A stretch of DNA of 64,000 nt from Enhydrobacter aerosaccus (GTDB lineage: Bacteria; Pseudomonadota; Alphaproteobacteria; Reyranellales; Reyranellaceae), in contig NZ_FUWJ01000002.1 of the NCBI RefSeq assembly GCF_900167455.1, forward strand, positions 992,305-1,056,304, given 5' to 3'. Positions 9,763 through 19,550 of the stretch are shown in pieces (positions within the stretch are counted from its first letter, which is position 1; each line of letters begins with the position of its first letter). The notes beneath the pieces are model-generated. The model was not told where the DNA came from and did no database searches. It saw only the letters and a program-made list of their open reading frames with translations. The position numbers were made by a program, and so were the translations under genes.

Positions 9763-10389
9763 ATGGCCGAACAGGCACCGGAGAGCGGCCCCAAACCGGC
9801 CCCCGTCGTCATCAAGAAGTATGCGAATCGACGACTCTACAATACCGCCACGTCGGCCTACGTGACCCTCGATCATCTGTCGCAGATGGTGAAGGACAAG
9901 ACCGATTTCGTGGTCTACGACGCCAAGACCGGCGAGGAGATCACGCGTTCTGTTCTGACGCAGATCATCTTCGAGGAAGAGAGCAAGGGCGGGCAGACGC
10001 TGCTGCCGATCCCGTTCCTGCGCCAGCTCATCTCGTTCTATGGCGACAGCCTGCAGGGCGTGGTGCCGCAGTACCTCGAAATGTCGATGACGCAGTTCGC
10101 GCGCAATCAGGAACAGATGCGCCACTACATGCAGAATGCCTTCGGCTTCAATCCGTTCCAGCAGTTCGAATCCATGGGCAAGCAGAACATGGCGATGTTC
10201 GAGCAGGCGATGCGGATGTTCAATCCGTTCGCGGCGGGTCAAGGAGCGGCAGCTCATGCCAATGGGGCAGAGGCACCGAAGCAGGAGCCGTCTGCCCCGT
10301 CTGCTGGTAGCCCCGAGGCAATCGACGAACTCAAACGCAAGCTCGATGAGCTGCAGGGCCAGCTCGCGGCACTTAGCAAAAAGCCCTGA
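9763..10389 (+). CDS. phaR: polyhydroxyalkanoate synthesis regulator
   Basis: The 208-residue protein has the PHB/PHA accumulation regulator DNA-binding domain at its N-terminus (VIKKYANRRLYNTATSAYVT), followed by the paired PHB_acc segments (FLRQLISFYGDSLQGVVPQY and a second helix around MTQFARNQEQM). The C-terminus is a short coiled coil (IDELKRKLDELQGQLAAL). PhaR binds both nascent PHB and DNA, and represses phasin and pha genes until polymer appears. An AAGGAG site precedes the ATG. It diverges from the phaE-phaC-LytTR unit, which it may regulate. Confidence 0.94.
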   Translation: MAEQAPESGPKPAPVVIKKYANRRLYNTATSAYVTLDHLSQMVKDKTDFVVYDAKTGEEITRSVLTQIIFEEESKGGQTLLPIPFLRQLISFYGDSLQGVVPQYLEMSMTQFARNQEQMRHYMQNAFGFNPFQQFESMGKQNMAMFEQAMRMFNPFAAGQGAAAHANGAEAPKQEPSAPSAGSPEAIDELKRKLDELQGQLAALSKKP

Positions 10390-10394
10390 TCCCC

Positions 10395-10607
10395 ATGGGA
10401 GGGATCGCACCTCCGCCTCGTCCGCCGCGTGTGATCTCGCCCTGTATCGGTGTCTGTACCATCGAGGCGGGCAGTCCCTATTGCATCGGCTGCAAGCGTA
10501 CGATCGATGAGATCGGACGGTGGGTGATCATGGACAACGCCGAGCGGCTGAGGATCCTCGCGGAATTGCCGAAACGAGAGACCCGATCCGGCACTAGCGC
10601 CCTTTGA
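10395..10607 (+). CDS. DUF1289 Cys-rich small protein
   Basis: The 70-residue protein contains SPCIGVCTIEAGSPYCIGC, the four-Cys pattern of DUF1289, then the conserved RTIDEIGRW. Four closely placed Cys suggest a metal or Fe-S site, but the function of the family is not established. It starts 5 bp after phaR, so it is probably co-transcribed, and its 3' end overlaps the convergent crotonase gene by 14 bp. Confidence 0.85.
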   Translation: MGGIAPPPRPPRVISPCIGVCTIEAGSPYCIGCKRTIDEIGRWVIMDNAERLRILAELPKRETRSGTSAL

Positions 10608-11403
10608 ACACCGGCTTGCGCTTCTCGCGAAACGCCGAGGTTCCTTCCTTGTAGTCCTCGGTAAGGCCGGTCAGCACGTTCTGGTCGGCATCCATGTGGG
10701 CAGCAAGATCGTCGAGCGCGTGGGCCAGGCGATTCACGGAAAGCTTGGACATGCGCACGGGGATCGGCGGCTGCCGCGCGATGCGGTCGGCGAAAGCCAT
10801 CGCCTCGGCCAGCGCCTGGCCATTCTCCACGACCTCCTCCACAAGGCCCCATTCCTTCGCCTGGCCCGCAGTGACGCGGTCCGAGGCCAGAATTACCGCC
10901 TGCTTGGTACGCGCCGGCCCCATCAGCGCCAACATCCGCGGGATCGAGCCCCAGCTCATGTTCATGCCCAGCTCGACCTCGGGGATGCGAAAGTGCGCGC
11001 CGCGGCCGCAGAAGCGGAAATCCAGCGCCACGACCAGCGCCGCGCCACCGCCAATGCAATGGCCTTCGATAGCGGCAATGGTGACCTGTTCCATATCCTG
11101 CCACGCCTTGCACATCTTCGGCCCCAGGCGCTGGCGATGGAGGCGCTCGCCGATCGGCAAGGCCGTGCGCTGCCAGGCCTCTGGATCCTTGAGATCGAAC
11201 CCCGCCGAGAAGGCCTTGTCCGAGCCAGTGAGAATCACGACGGAGGTGTCGAGGTCATCCTCGAAATCGTGCGGCACATCCCGCAATTCGCGCATCGCCT
11301 GCTGGCTGAGGGCGTTTATGTTGTCGCCGCGATCGAAACGCACGACGGCGATACGGCCTTGCGGGCCAAGCCCTTTCTCGACGGTGACGAAGCGACGATC
11401 CAT
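10594..11403 (-). CDS. enoyl-CoA hydratase/isomerase (crotonase) family protein
   Basis: The 269-residue crotonase-fold protein has oxyanion-hole segments KAFSAGFDL and IEGHCIGGGAALVVALDFRF. The first catalytic-Glu region reads IPEVELGMNMSWGSIPRM and keeps a Glu. In the position of the second hydratase Glu I see QAVILASDRV, that is Ala, by eye alignment with rat crotonase. Dehydration/hydration activity is therefore less likely than isomerase, hydrolase or other crotonase chemistry. It has a good AGGAA ribosome site. CoA-ester metabolism fits the neighbouring pha genes, but it is transcribed on its own. Confidence 0.85.
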   Translation of the reverse strand: MDRRFVTVEKGLGPQGRIAVVRFDRGDNINALSQQAMRELRDVPHDFEDDLDTSVVILTGSDKAFSAGFDLKDPEAWQRTALPIGERLHRQRLGPKMCKAWQDMEQVTIAAIEGHCIGGGAALVVALDFRFCGRGAHFRIPEVELGMNMSWGSIPRMLALMGPARTKQAVILASDRVTAGQAKEWGLVEEVVENGQALAEAMAFADRIARQPPIPVRMSKLSVNRLAHALDDLAAHMDADQNVLTGLTEDYKEGTSAFREKRKPVFKGR

Positions 11404-11510
11404 TTTGTTTCCTCCGAGCTCCGGACCCTAGCGCTTCGATCCTGATCGGGCGAGCGGTGCGACGGCTGCCCATTCCGCGCCGTGGCGCCAGACGGGTCGC
11501 TGCCAGCGCG

Positions 11511-12611
11511 TCAGTAATCACCGCCTGTCGCGCGCTTCAGCTCGTCGAAGAGCAGGCGATGACCCGCGGCGCTGAAGTGCACGTCCCCGGCGATGAAGTA
11601 CTTGTGGATCGCCACGCTGGAAGGCTCGCGAAAGAAAGCGGCAAAGCCATCGATGAAGCGGACATGATGCGAGGCCGACCAATCCCGCCAATAGGTAACC
11701 TGAATGCTGTTGCGGTCGCCCGAAGCGATGCTGTCCGGCCACGGATAGACCACGAGGGTAACGCTGCAGTCCCATTCCCGGCAGATCGCGACGACCTGGT
11801 CGAGGTTTCTCGCGGCAATCTCGAGTCCGCGTTGGCCCCATTCCTTCATCAGGGTCGGATCGACGGTCCAGCGCGCACGGTCCTTCCCCAATGATCCCAC
11901 CGTGGCGAGGGAAGACGACAAATAGAGGTCGTAGGCCAACCGGAAGGTCGCGAAATTGCCGAGAAGGAACTGGCCGATATTGAACCAGTGAAACGCGCTC
12001 GACGTGACGATGCCGTCTGGGCTCACATGATAGACGTTGGCGTCGTCATCAATGTCGGAGAGGTCGAGGAAGACATAGATCTCGCGCGGCGTGATGCCCA
12101 GCTTCTGGGCGGCGACGCGGATCTTGCGATGGTAGATCGCCGGGCTGTACGACGCCACGCCGAGATTCCAGACCGCTTTGCCCTGGCGCGCAGCATCGCA
12201 CGCCATCAGTCCGGCAAAGCTGTTCTCGTAGCTAGAGCCGATAGCCTCGGTGAATGAATCACCGATAACGAAGATCGCCGGCCGCGACTTTTCGGCTTCA
12301 CCTGGCGCACAAGTTCCGATTCTGAAGCCATAACGGTCGGTATGCCAGGGATAGACGATATTTCCCCAAACTCGCGTCGAGTCGGAATTGGGAGCCAGAT
12401 CATGATCATAGGCGGTCTTTATATAGGCCTCTGTGTAAGCCGATGCCGCATCGGCCCAGCGCTGCTTCCAGCGCGAGAAGACAGTGGCCAGCAGGACATA
12501 ATCCAGAACCAGGCAGATCACGAAAATCGCGAGGATTTGGCCCAGCACCCGCAACACGCGAAGGCTTGCCCTTGTCGCTGCTTTGCCAAGCCCGCCAGTT
12601 CCGCCCACCAT
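11511..12611 (-). CDS. membrane-anchored SGNH/GDSL-type hydrolase
   Basis: With the ATG at 12609-12611 (GAGG upstream) the protein has 366 residues; an ATG at 12665 would add 18. A single transmembrane helix (ILAIFVICLVLDYVLLATVF) is followed by a periplasmic SGNH domain. Block I is FVIGDSFTEA with the Ser, and the C-terminal AGDVHFSAAGH supplies the Asp-x-x-His pair. Such domains deacetylate or esterify surface glycans. No polysaccharide genes are adjacent, so the substrate is unknown. Confidence 0.78.
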   Translation of the reverse strand: MVGGTGGLGKAATRASLRVLRVLGQILAIFVICLVLDYVLLATVFSRWKQRWADAASAYTEAYIKTAYDHDLAPNSDSTRVWGNIVYPWHTDRYGFRIGTCAPGEAEKSRPAIFVIGDSFTEAIGSSYENSFAGLMACDAARQGKAVWNLGVASYSPAIYHRKIRVAAQKLGITPREIYVFLDLSDIDDDANVYHVSPDGIVTSSAFHWFNIGQFLLGNFATFRLAYDLYLSSSLATVGSLGKDRARWTVDPTLMKEWGQRGLEIAARNLDQVVAICREWDCSVTLVVYPWPDSIASGDRNSIQVTYWRDWSASHHVRFIDGFAAFFREPSSVAIHKYFIAGDVHFSAAGHRLLFDELKRATGGDY

Positions 12612-12816
12612 TCGCGTTCGCCTCGTCGTCGCCGCGCGAGTGCATCCCTCCGGGAAGGTCGACATGGCCTGAGCACCGGCTTTCCAACACCGGCAGGAGG
12701 GCAGAGCGAGAGCCCACCGATACTCGCCACGAGAGCACCCCGGAAGCGCAGTCTCTTTTCTTGCAGATAGCGCCACAGCTTTACAAGCGTGAGGGGTCCG
12801 GGCTTCACTGCGGCAA

Positions 12817-14424
12817 ATGTCAAAGCCGGTTGATACCCTTTCCCTCGAACGGCGCGTCGATGCGTTGTTTTCCCGTTACACCCAATCCGGATCGCCGGGC
12901 GCCGTCGTCGCCGTCATGCGATCGGGCCATGTCGAGCTGTGCAAGGGCTATGGCCTCGCCAGCATCGAACTGGGCGTTCCGATCACGCAGAAGACACGGT
13001 TTCGCATTGCGTCAGTGAGCAAGCAGTTCACGGTTTCGGCCGCCCTGATGCTCGTCAATGAAGGCAGGCTCAAACTATCCGATCCACCGCACAAATATCT
13101 GCATGAACTGGCCCCATTGCCGGTCACCATCGATCAGATGATGCGCAACTGCTCCGGCCTGCCTGACTTCCTCGAATTGTTGCGGCTCGGCGGACATGGG
13201 CTCGACAAGCCCGCCCGACCGGCCGACCTTCTGGCCGCCTGCGTCCTCAATCGGCATCTGAATTTCACGCCGGGCAGCCGTTTCCTCTACAGCAATACCA
13301 ACTTCCTGTTGCTCGGCCTGATCATCGAGCGCATTGCCGGGAGGAAGCTCGGCGATTTCCTGGCTGAGCGGATCTTCAAGCCACTCGGCATGAGCCATAC
13401 GTTGCTGGCGCCGGAAATCGACACCGTCATTCCGGATCTCGCCACCGGCTATCTGGGCGATATCGAGAAAGGCTTCCGCCGTGCGCAGCACGCCTACCCG
13501 CAGGGCGGTGAAGGCGGCCTCGTTTCGTCGGTCGAGGATCTATTGATCTGGAGTCGCCACTTCGACAAGCCGAAGCTCGACCCGACCGACTTGCCGGCCC
13601 AGCTCATGGCGCAGAAGCCGTTGAATGACGGCCATGCCAACCACTATCGCCGCGGTCTCGATACGAGCCTGCTGCGCGGCCTCCAGACGATCGGGCATGG
13701 CGGGCTATGGCCCGGCTTCCGCACCGAATTCCTGCGCCTGCCGAGCGTCGAGCTCACGGTCGTCGTGATTTCCAACCTGGGCACCCTCGATCCCTGGCGC
13801 CTGGCCCGCGGGGTGGCGGTCGAGGCGCTGGCTGGCACACGAGCCATGGCAAGGCCAATACCGGCGCCGACACAGACGGAGATCGAGGCGCTCTCTGGCA
13901 CCTGGTTCAACGCCGAGGAGCCCTCGTTGTTCGAGCTCGCCTGGCGCAACAACGAGCCGACCGTTACCCAGAACGGCTTGCCCTTCGCCTTGGCTCGGCG
14001 CTCCGACGGGTGGCTCGCGGCCGAACGCGGCTCGTTCGAGTTCGCGCTGAAGCCCATGGGCCCACGCTCGGTTCAGGTCGCTCTCGGCGCCGGTCGCATC
14101 GTCACCTTCAGGAAGCTCGGCCGGCGCAAGCCTGTGCCATCCGGCATTGCCGGCGCCTACGTCTCCGCCGATACCGGTGCCACATGGCATGTGCGACGCG
14201 GGGGCGCCGACTACACGATTGGCGTCAGTGGGCCCCTGATTGCCGGTGGCGCGCCCTGGCCGGTGCGCGGCATCGACGAGCACACGGTGGAGATCCAGAC
14301 GCCCGGCCCTTGGCTGACCGTGACCCAGCTTGCCCATCTCGAGCGCGGTCGAGGCGGCCGGATCAAGGCGCTGGTCGTTTCCACCGGTCGGGTGAAGAGC
14401 CTGCGTTTCGAGCGGGCCGACTGA
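12817..14424 (+). CDS. beta-lactamase-family serine hydrolase (class C/PBP4* type)
   Basis: The 535-residue protein has an N-terminal beta-lactamase-like domain of roughly 350 residues. The Ser-x-x-Lys nucleophile is in RIASVSKQFTV near residue 70, and the Tyr-x-Asn motif is in FLYSNTNFLLLG. A conserved GHGGLWPGF lies near the third motif. A C-terminal beta-rich region of about 180 residues (from FNAEEPSLFELAW) resembles the extra domain of D-aminopeptidase or esterase-type members. No signal peptide is visible, so it probably acts in the cytoplasm on a small ester or peptide. Antibiotic hydrolysis should not be assumed. Confidence 0.85.
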   Translation: MSKPVDTLSLERRVDALFSRYTQSGSPGAVVAVMRSGHVELCKGYGLASIELGVPITQKTRFRIASVSKQFTVSAALMLVNEGRLKLSDPPHKYLHELAPLPVTIDQMMRNCSGLPDFLELLRLGGHGLDKPARPADLLAACVLNRHLNFTPGSRFLYSNTNFLLLGLIIERIAGRKLGDFLAERIFKPLGMSHTLLAPEIDTVIPDLATGYLGDIEKGFRRAQHAYPQGGEGGLVSSVEDLLIWSRHFDKPKLDPTDLPAQLMAQKPLNDGHANHYRRGLDTSLLRGLQTIGHGGLWPGFRTEFLRLPSVELTVVVISNLGTLDPWRLARGVAVEALAGTRAMARPIPAPTQTEIEALSGTWFNAEEPSLFELAWRNNEPTVTQNGLPFALARRSDGWLAAERGSFEFALKPMGPRSVQVALGAGRIVTFRKLGRRKPVPSGIAGAYVSADTGATWHVRRGGADYTIGVSGPLIAGGAPWPVRGIDEHTVEIQTPGPWLTVTQLAHLERGRGGRIKALVVSTGRVKSLRFERAD

Positions 14425-14472
14425 AGTCCCGCTCGTTCCTTTCCTTGGGTAAGACCGTGAAGGCGACCGCGC

Positions 14473-15501
14473 TCAACGGAACGGAATCGCGTACATCAGG
14501 CCGCCATTGGTCCACAGCGCGTTGAGGCCGCGATCGAGCTTGAGCGGGGTGTTCCTGCCGACATTGCGCTCGAAGCTGTCGCCATAGTTCCCGACCTGCT
14601 TGATGACGTTGTACATCCACTTCTCATCGACCCCCATGGCCTTGCCGTAACCCGGCGTCACGCCGAGGAAGCGCTTGATCACCGGATCGTCGCTCTTCGC
14701 CATCTCGTCGACATTCGCCTGGCTGATGCCGAGTTCCTCGGCTTCGATCATGCCGTCGAGCACAAAACGCACGAGATCGAACCACTGATCGTCGCCGTGG
14801 CGCACCAACGGCCCCAGCGGTTCCTTGGAGATGCGCTCGGGCAGGATGACGTGCTCGCCTTTGCCGGAGAGCTGTCCGGCGCGCACGGCCGCGAGCCCCG
14901 AGGAGTCGGTCGTGTAGGCGTCACAGCGCCCCGCCGCATAGGCCTGAAGCAGCTCATCGAGCTTCTCGATCAACACCGGCTTGAAGGTCATCTTGTTCTT
15001 GCGGAAGTAGTCCGCGAGGTTGAGCTCAGTGGTCGTGCCAGGCTGCACGCAGATGGTGGCTCCATTCAACTCCTTGGCACTCTTGATGCCGGACTTGGCC
15101 GGCACCAGGAACCCCTGGCCGTCATAGAAGTTGACGCCCGCGCTGTTGAAGCCGAGCTGCGTGTCACGGAGCAGGGTCTGGGTGGCGTTGCGCGTGATGA
15201 CGTCGACCTCGCCCGATTGCAGGGCCACGAAGCGCTGCTGGGCGGTGGTCGGAATGAACTTCACCTTCTCGGCATCGCCGAACATTGCTGCCGCGAACGC
15301 CTTGCAAAGATCGACATCGAGGCCGGTCCACTTGCCCTGGGTATCGGCGAAGGAGAAGCCGGCGAGGCCCGTGTTGACGGCGCATTGCACGTAGCCCTTG
15401 GCCTTGACGGCATCGAAGGTCTGGCCAGCGGAAGCCGGCAGAGCGGGTAGCGCCCCCGACACCGCAATCGCCGCCGCAGCGGCAAGACGTTTGAAGAACA
15501 A
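14473..15501 (-). CDS. aapJ: general L-amino-acid ABC transporter substrate-binding protein (AapJ/BztA type)
   Basis: The frame is open beyond the gene, but the sensible start is TTG at 15499-15501 with GGGGG upstream, giving 342 residues and a signal peptide (FFKRLAAAAAIAVS to ASAG). The mature part has GYVQCAVNTGLAGFS and GLDVDLCKAFAAAMFGDA, then TTAQQRFVALQSGEVDV and the C-terminal NYGDSFERNVG, which are typical AapJ features. It binds a broad range of L-amino acids in the periplasm. The usual aapQMP permease and ATPase genes are not next to it, so it works with a transporter elsewhere or is an orphan. Confidence 0.88.
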   Translation of the reverse strand: MFFKRLAAAAAIAVSGALPALPASAGQTFDAVKAKGYVQCAVNTGLAGFSFADTQGKWTGLDVDLCKAFAAAMFGDAEKVKFIPTTAQQRFVALQSGEVDVITRNATQTLLRDTQLGFNSAGVNFYDGQGFLVPAKSGIKSAKELNGATICVQPGTTTELNLADYFRKNKMTFKPVLIEKLDELLQAYAAGRCDAYTTDSSGLAAVRAGQLSGKGEHVILPERISKEPLGPLVRHGDDQWFDLVRFVLDGMIEAEELGISQANVDEMAKSDDPVIKRFLGVTPGYGKAMGVDEKWMYNVIKQVGNYGDSFERNVGRNTPLKLDRGLNALWTNGGLMYAIPFR

Positions 15502-15765
15502 GACGAGCCCCCAAGTTTGTTTCCGACCCAACTTAGCAAAAGATGCGCCGTCCGCGGTCGGCCTTTCCGGCTGAAGGATCAAGGGCCAGCTTGCGGCGGC
15601 AATACCCGTCCACAATTTAATGGCGAGCAACGCAGGGCATTGCACTCCCCTGTCGGCCCCAGAGAAGATTGCAGTCACGCATGGACCAGAACCTTCGTTA
15701 CCCCACAAAGCTCGCTCGCCAAGTCGATCGCTGGTATGACGATGCCGCGATCAAGGAGCCGTCCA

Positions 15766-16440
15766 ATGTCTTCGATGCCCCGGCGCCTGCGGCCTTCCCG
15801 GCGCCTTCTCCTTTCGGGGATCCCGGCCACTCTGCTGGCGTCCCTGCTGGTCAGCACGCCCGGCTTCGCCCAGTCCTGCTGCGGCCCCATCACCCCCAAC
15901 GGGAAGCGGCTGCTCCAGCGCCTCGATGCCTCGGGCGTCGATCATCTGTGGCTGCCCTACAAGCCGGTCGAATGGGAGACGGGCGAACTCGATCCCAATC
16001 CCTATGCCAAGCCGGCGGCCACCCATTGCAGCGCCTTCGTCGCCGCCTTCGGCAAGCAGCTGGGCGTCTATATCCTGCGTCCGCCTGAACATTCGCCAAC
16101 ACTGTTGGCGAATGCCCAGATGCGCTGGCTGCTGACAGACGGTCCCTCTTCGGGCTGGCGTCCGCTGGCAGACGCCGCCGCTGCGCAACAGAGCGCGAAC
16201 CTCGGCAATCTGGTTGTCGCGGCGTACGAAAATCCCGACCCGCACAAGGCCGGCCACATTGCCTTCATTCGGCCAGGCGTGCCGACGGCCGCGCGACTGG
16301 CATCGGAAGGTCCCGACGTCACCCAGGCCGGCGCATCCAACGCCCTGTCAATGCCGCTCAAACGCGCTTTCAGCCATCATCGAGGCGCGTGGCCCGATGA
16401 GATCCGCTACTACGAACATCCGATTGCCTGGCCAAGTTAG
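15766..16440 (+). CDS. exported NlpC/P60- or CHAP-like putative hydrolase
   Basis: The start at 15766 has an AAGGAG ribosome site and gives 224 residues with a signal peptide (RRLLLSGIPATLLASLLV to GFAQ). The mature protein has ATHCSAFVAAFGKQLGVYI, resembling the nucleophile helix of papain-like NlpC/P60 or CHAP amidases, and later AGHIAFIRPG, a plausible His strand. That pairing suggests a periplasmic cysteine amidase or peptidase acting on cell wall or a small amide. I do not recognise a named family, and the catalytic inference rests on two short segments. Confidence 0.65.
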   Translation: MSSMPRRLRPSRRLLLSGIPATLLASLLVSTPGFAQSCCGPITPNGKRLLQRLDASGVDHLWLPYKPVEWETGELDPNPYAKPAATHCSAFVAAFGKQLGVYILRPPEHSPTLLANAQMRWLLTDGPSSGWRPLADAAAAQQSANLGNLVVAAYENPDPHKAGHIAFIRPGVPTAARLASEGPDVTQAGASNALSMPLKRAFSHHRGAWPDEIRYYEHPIAWPS

Positions 16441-16466
16441 GCGCCCGACCCGGTGAGCCGAAACGA

Positions 16467-16500
16467 CAAGCCCCGATATGCTGGAGCATATCGGGGCTTG
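16467..16500. terminator. bidirectional hairpin terminator
   Basis: CAAGCCCCGATATGC and GCATATCGGGGCTTG form a perfect 15-bp stem around TGGA. The hairpin lies between the convergent NlpC-like gene and sdhB, so it probably ends both transcripts. No long U-run follows on either side. Confidence 0.8.
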
Positions 16501-16528
16501 GGACTCGCCGAGCCTGACGGCAACCGAT

Positions 16529-17308
16529 CTAGACGACCCGCTCGACCAGCATCTTCTTGATCTCGCCGATCGCCTTGGCGGGATTGAGACCCTTGGGGCA
16601 GGTCTTGGTACAATTCATGATGGTGTGGCAGCGATACAGCCGGAACGGATCTTCGAGCTGGTCGAGGCGCTCGCCTTTGGCCTCGTCGCGGCTGTCGGCC
16701 AGCCAGCGATAAGCCTGCAACAGGATCGCCGGGCCGAGGTAACGGTCGCCGTTCCACCAGTAGCTCGGGCACGACGTCGAGCAGCAGAAGCAGAGGATGC
16801 ATTCCCACAGGCCGTCGAGCTTGGCGCGCTCCTCCGGCGACTGCAGGCGCTCGCGTGTCGGCGGCTGGCTCGTCGACTTCAGCCACGGCTCGATCGACGC
16901 GAGCTGGGCGTAGGGAACGGTCAGGTCAGGCACCAGATCCTTCACCACCGGCATATGCGGCAGCGGATAGATCTTCACCTCGCCCTTCACATCCGAGATG
17001 TACTTGGTGCAGGCGAGCGTGTTCGTGCCGTCGATGTTCATTGCACACGAACCGCACACACCTTCGCGGCAGGAGCGCCGGAAGGTGAGCGAGCTGTCCA
17101 TCTCGTTCTTGATCTTGATCAGCGCGTCGAGAACCATCGGGCCGCAGCTGTCCATGTCGACTTCGTAAGTGTCGACCTGCGGATTCTTTCCGTCTTCCGG
17201 CGTCCAGCGATAGACCTTGAACACCTTGACGTTCTTGGTGCCTGCCGGAGCCTTGAAGGTTTCGCCAACGCCGACCTTGGAATTGGCGGGCAGTGAAAAC
17301 TCAGCCAT
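16529..17308 (-). CDS. sdhB: succinate dehydrogenase iron-sulfur subunit
   Basis: The 259-residue SdhB carries electrons from FAD to quinone in complex II at the inner membrane. The [2Fe-2S] site is in [21 protein letters not shown]. The [4Fe-4S] and [3Fe-4S] ligands are in [16 protein letters not shown] and [18 protein letters not shown]. Full length and all ligands are present. It is the last gene of sdhCDAB, 15 bp after sdhA, and is followed by a perfect hairpin terminator. Confidence 0.97.
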   Translation of the reverse strand: MAEFSLPANSKVGVGETFKAPAGTKNVKVFKVYRWTPEDGKNPQVDTYEVDMDSCGPMVLDALIKIKNEMDSSLTFRRSCREGVCGSCAMNIDGTNTLACTKYISDVKGEVKIYPLPHMPVVKDLVPDLTVPYAQLASIEPWLKSTSQPPTRERLQSPEERAKLDGLWECILCFCCSTSCPSYWWNGDRYLGPAILLQAYRWLADSRDEAKGERLDQLEDPFRLYRCHTIMNCTKTCPKGLNPAKAIGEIKKMLVERVV

Positions 17309-17323
17309 CGCTTCCTCTCGAAC

Positions 17324-19156
17324 TCAGTACACCCGCGCCTTGGGCGGGAAGGACTGAACGTCGTTGCTCATCGGTTGCAGATTGACCGGGCGGTAGTCGA
17401 TGCGGGTCTTGCCAGTCTCGGGATCGACCCACACGGCCGTGTGCTTCAGCCAGTTCTTGTCGTCGCGCTCGGGATAATCTTCCCGGGCATGGGCGCCACG
17501 GCTTTCGTGGCGATTGGCAGCGGAGCGGATGATGGCCTGGGCCTGCAGGATCAGGTTTTCGAACTCCAGGGTCTCCATGAGATCGGAGTTCCAGATCATC
17601 GAGCGATCCTTGACGCGGATGTCCGACTTGCCGGCGAACACCTTGTCGAGATTGGCGCAGCCTTCGTCGAGGCTTTGCTGGGTCCGGAACACAGCGCAGT
17701 CGTTCTGCATGGTGCGCTGCATCTGCGTGCGCAGCTGGGCTGTCGGCGTGCCGCCCGTGGCATGCCGCAACTTGTCGAGACGGGCGAGCGCCTCTTCGCC
17801 GGCATTGCGCAGGTCCTTGTGCGGAGCCCCTGGCGTCAGCTGGCTGGCCGTGCGGTTGGCAGCAGAGCGGCCGAACACCACAAGCTCGAGCAGCGAGTTG
17901 GACCCCAGGCGATTGGCGCCATGGACGCCGACCGATGCGGCCTCGCCGAGCGCCATCAGACCCGGTACGGCGGCGTAGGGATCGCCGTCCTTCACGGTCA
18001 TGACTTCGCAGTGATAATTCGCCGGGATGCCGCCCATGTTGTAGTGGCAGGTCGGCAGGATCGGGATCGGCTGACGAGTCACGTCGACGCCGGCAAAGAT
18101 GCGCGCCGTCTCGGCGATGCCGGGCAGGCGCTCATGGATGACCTTGGGGTCGAGATGCTCGACATGCAGCTCGATGTAATCCTTGTTCGGGCCGCAGCCG
18201 CGGCCTTCGCGGATCTCGATGGTCATCGACCGCGAGACGACGTCACGCGAGGCAAGGTCCTTGGCCGACGGCGCATAACGCTCCATGAAGCGCTCGCCGT
18301 TGCCGTTGGTGACGTAGCCGCCCTCGCCGCGCACGCCCTCGGTGATCAGGCAGCCGGCGCCGTAGATGCCGGTCGGATGGAACTGCACGAACTCCATGTC
18401 CTGGAGCGGCAGGCCCGCGCGCAGCACCATGGCACCGCCGTCACCCGTGCAGGTGTGCGCCGACGTGGCGGTGAAGTAGACGCGGCCGCAGCCGCCGGTC
18501 CCCAGCACCGTGCGATGGGCACGGAAGCGATGGATCGTGCCGTCGTCGAGGTTCCAGGCCATCACCCCGCGGCACACGCCCTCGTCCATGATCAGGTCGA
18601 GCGCGAAATACTCGACGAAGAACTCGGCGTTATTCCGGAGCGACTGCTGGTAGAGCGTATGCAGCATGGCGTGACCGGTGCGGTCGGCCGCCGCGCAGGT
18701 GCGCTGGGCGATGCCCTTGCCGAACTCCGTCGTCATGCCGCCAAACGGCCGCTGATAGATCTTGCCCTCGGGCGTGCGGCTGAACGGCACGCCGAAATGT
18801 TCGAGCTCGATGATCGCGGGAATGCCGTCGCGGCACATATATTCGATCGCGTCCTGGTCCCCGAGCCAGTCGGAGCCCTTGACCGTGTCGTACATGTGCC
18901 AGCGCCAGTCGTCCGGACCCATGTTGCCGAGCGCCGCCGAGATGCCGCCCTGCGCCGCCACGGTGTGGCTGCGGGTGGGGAACACCTTGGTGATGCAGGC
19001 CGTCTTCAGGCCCTGCGCCGCCATGCCGAACGTCGCGCGCAGGCCGGCGCCGCCGGCACCGACGACGACGACGTCATATTCGTGATCGATGATGGTGTAG
19101 GCGCGGCCACCGATGTTCATCGTGCCCGACGTGGCGCCATTGCTCTTCTCGGCCAT
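17324..19156 (-). CDS. sdhA: succinate dehydrogenase flavoprotein subunit
   Basis: Start chosen at [11 protein letters not shown] (19154-19156) with GGAGG upstream, giving 610 residues; the frame extends upstream through sdhD but that part is a shadow. FAD binding is seen in [15 protein letters not shown], the covalent-FAD His in [19 protein letters not shown], and the active-site region in [20 protein letters not shown]. It oxidises succinate to fumarate in the citrate cycle. The sdhD stop lies 2 bp before its start. Confidence 0.97.
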   Translation of the reverse strand: MAEKSNGATSGTMNIGGRAYTIIDHEYDVVVVGAGGAGLRATFGMAAQGLKTACITKVFPTRSHTVAAQGGISAALGNMGPDDWRWHMYDTVKGSDWLGDQDAIEYMCRDGIPAIIELEHFGVPFSRTPEGKIYQRPFGGMTTEFGKGIAQRTCAAADRTGHAMLHTLYQQSLRNNAEFFVEYFALDLIMDEGVCRGVMAWNLDDGTIHRFRAHRTVLGTGGCGRVYFTATSAHTCTGDGGAMVLRAGLPLQDMEFVQFHPTGIYGAGCLITEGVRGEGGYVTNGNGERFMERYAPSAKDLASRDVVSRSMTIEIREGRGCGPNKDYIELHVEHLDPKVIHERLPGIAETARIFAGVDVTRQPIPILPTCHYNMGGIPANYHCEVMTVKDGDPYAAVPGLMALGEAASVGVHGANRLGSNSLLELVVFGRSAANRTASQLTPGAPHKDLRNAGEEALARLDKLRHATGGTPTAQLRTQMQRTMQNDCAVFRTQQSLDEGCANLDKVFAGKSDIRVKDRSMIWNSDLMETLEFENLILQAQAIIRSAANRHESRGAHAREDYPERDDKNWLKHTAVWVDPETGKTRIDYRPVNLQPMSNDVQSFPPKARVY

Positions 19157-19158
19157 GA

Positions 19159-19539
19159 TTAGCCTCCAAATCCGATACGCAGGATGGCGACGATGGCGCT
19201 CAGGCCGAACAGCACGGCGATGAACTTCACCAGCACGATCAGCGTCAGACGCCAGGCGCCTTCGGTATAGTCCTCGACCACGACCTGCAGGCCGAGCTGG
19301 CCATGATGCATCCCGATGCCGATGGTCAGGATCAGCAGCACCATCACCAGGGGTGAGCCGATCCAGGCGCGCACCGTGGCGTAGTCGGCGCCGCTCAGCA
19401 TCACCAGGGAAATGGCGAACCAGACGACGAGCGGGATCAGCGCGACGGCGGTCAGCCGCTGCGCCCACCAATGGCCAAGACCGTCCTTGGCCGAACCGAG
19501 GCCGCGGGCACGGGCGAGAGGAGTTCTGCGATCAACCAT
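19159..19539 (-). CDS. sdhD: succinate dehydrogenase membrane anchor subunit
   Basis: The 126-residue SdhD starts at [15 protein letters not shown], which has a GGGAGGC ribosome site; 13 further residues upstream are probably untranslated. Three transmembrane helices are evident. [18 protein letters not shown] carries the heme-ligand His and the conserved acidic residue of helix II. It anchors SdhAB and forms the quinone site with SdhC. It begins 11 bp after the sdhC stop. Confidence 0.93.
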   Translation of the reverse strand: MVDRRTPLARARGLGSAKDGLGHWWAQRLTAVALIPLVVWFAISLVMLSGADYATVRAWIGSPLVMVLLILTIGIGMHHGQLGLQVVVEDYTEGAWRLTLIVLVKFIAVLFGLSAIVAILRIGFGG

Positions 19540-19550
19540 ATCCGCCTCCC

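Noticed and set aside
15669-16088. Plus-strand frame starting just before the NlpC-like gene
   Set aside because: Most of it is Arg/Pro-rich shadow of the hydrolase gene in another frame; only the first 30 residues look normal.
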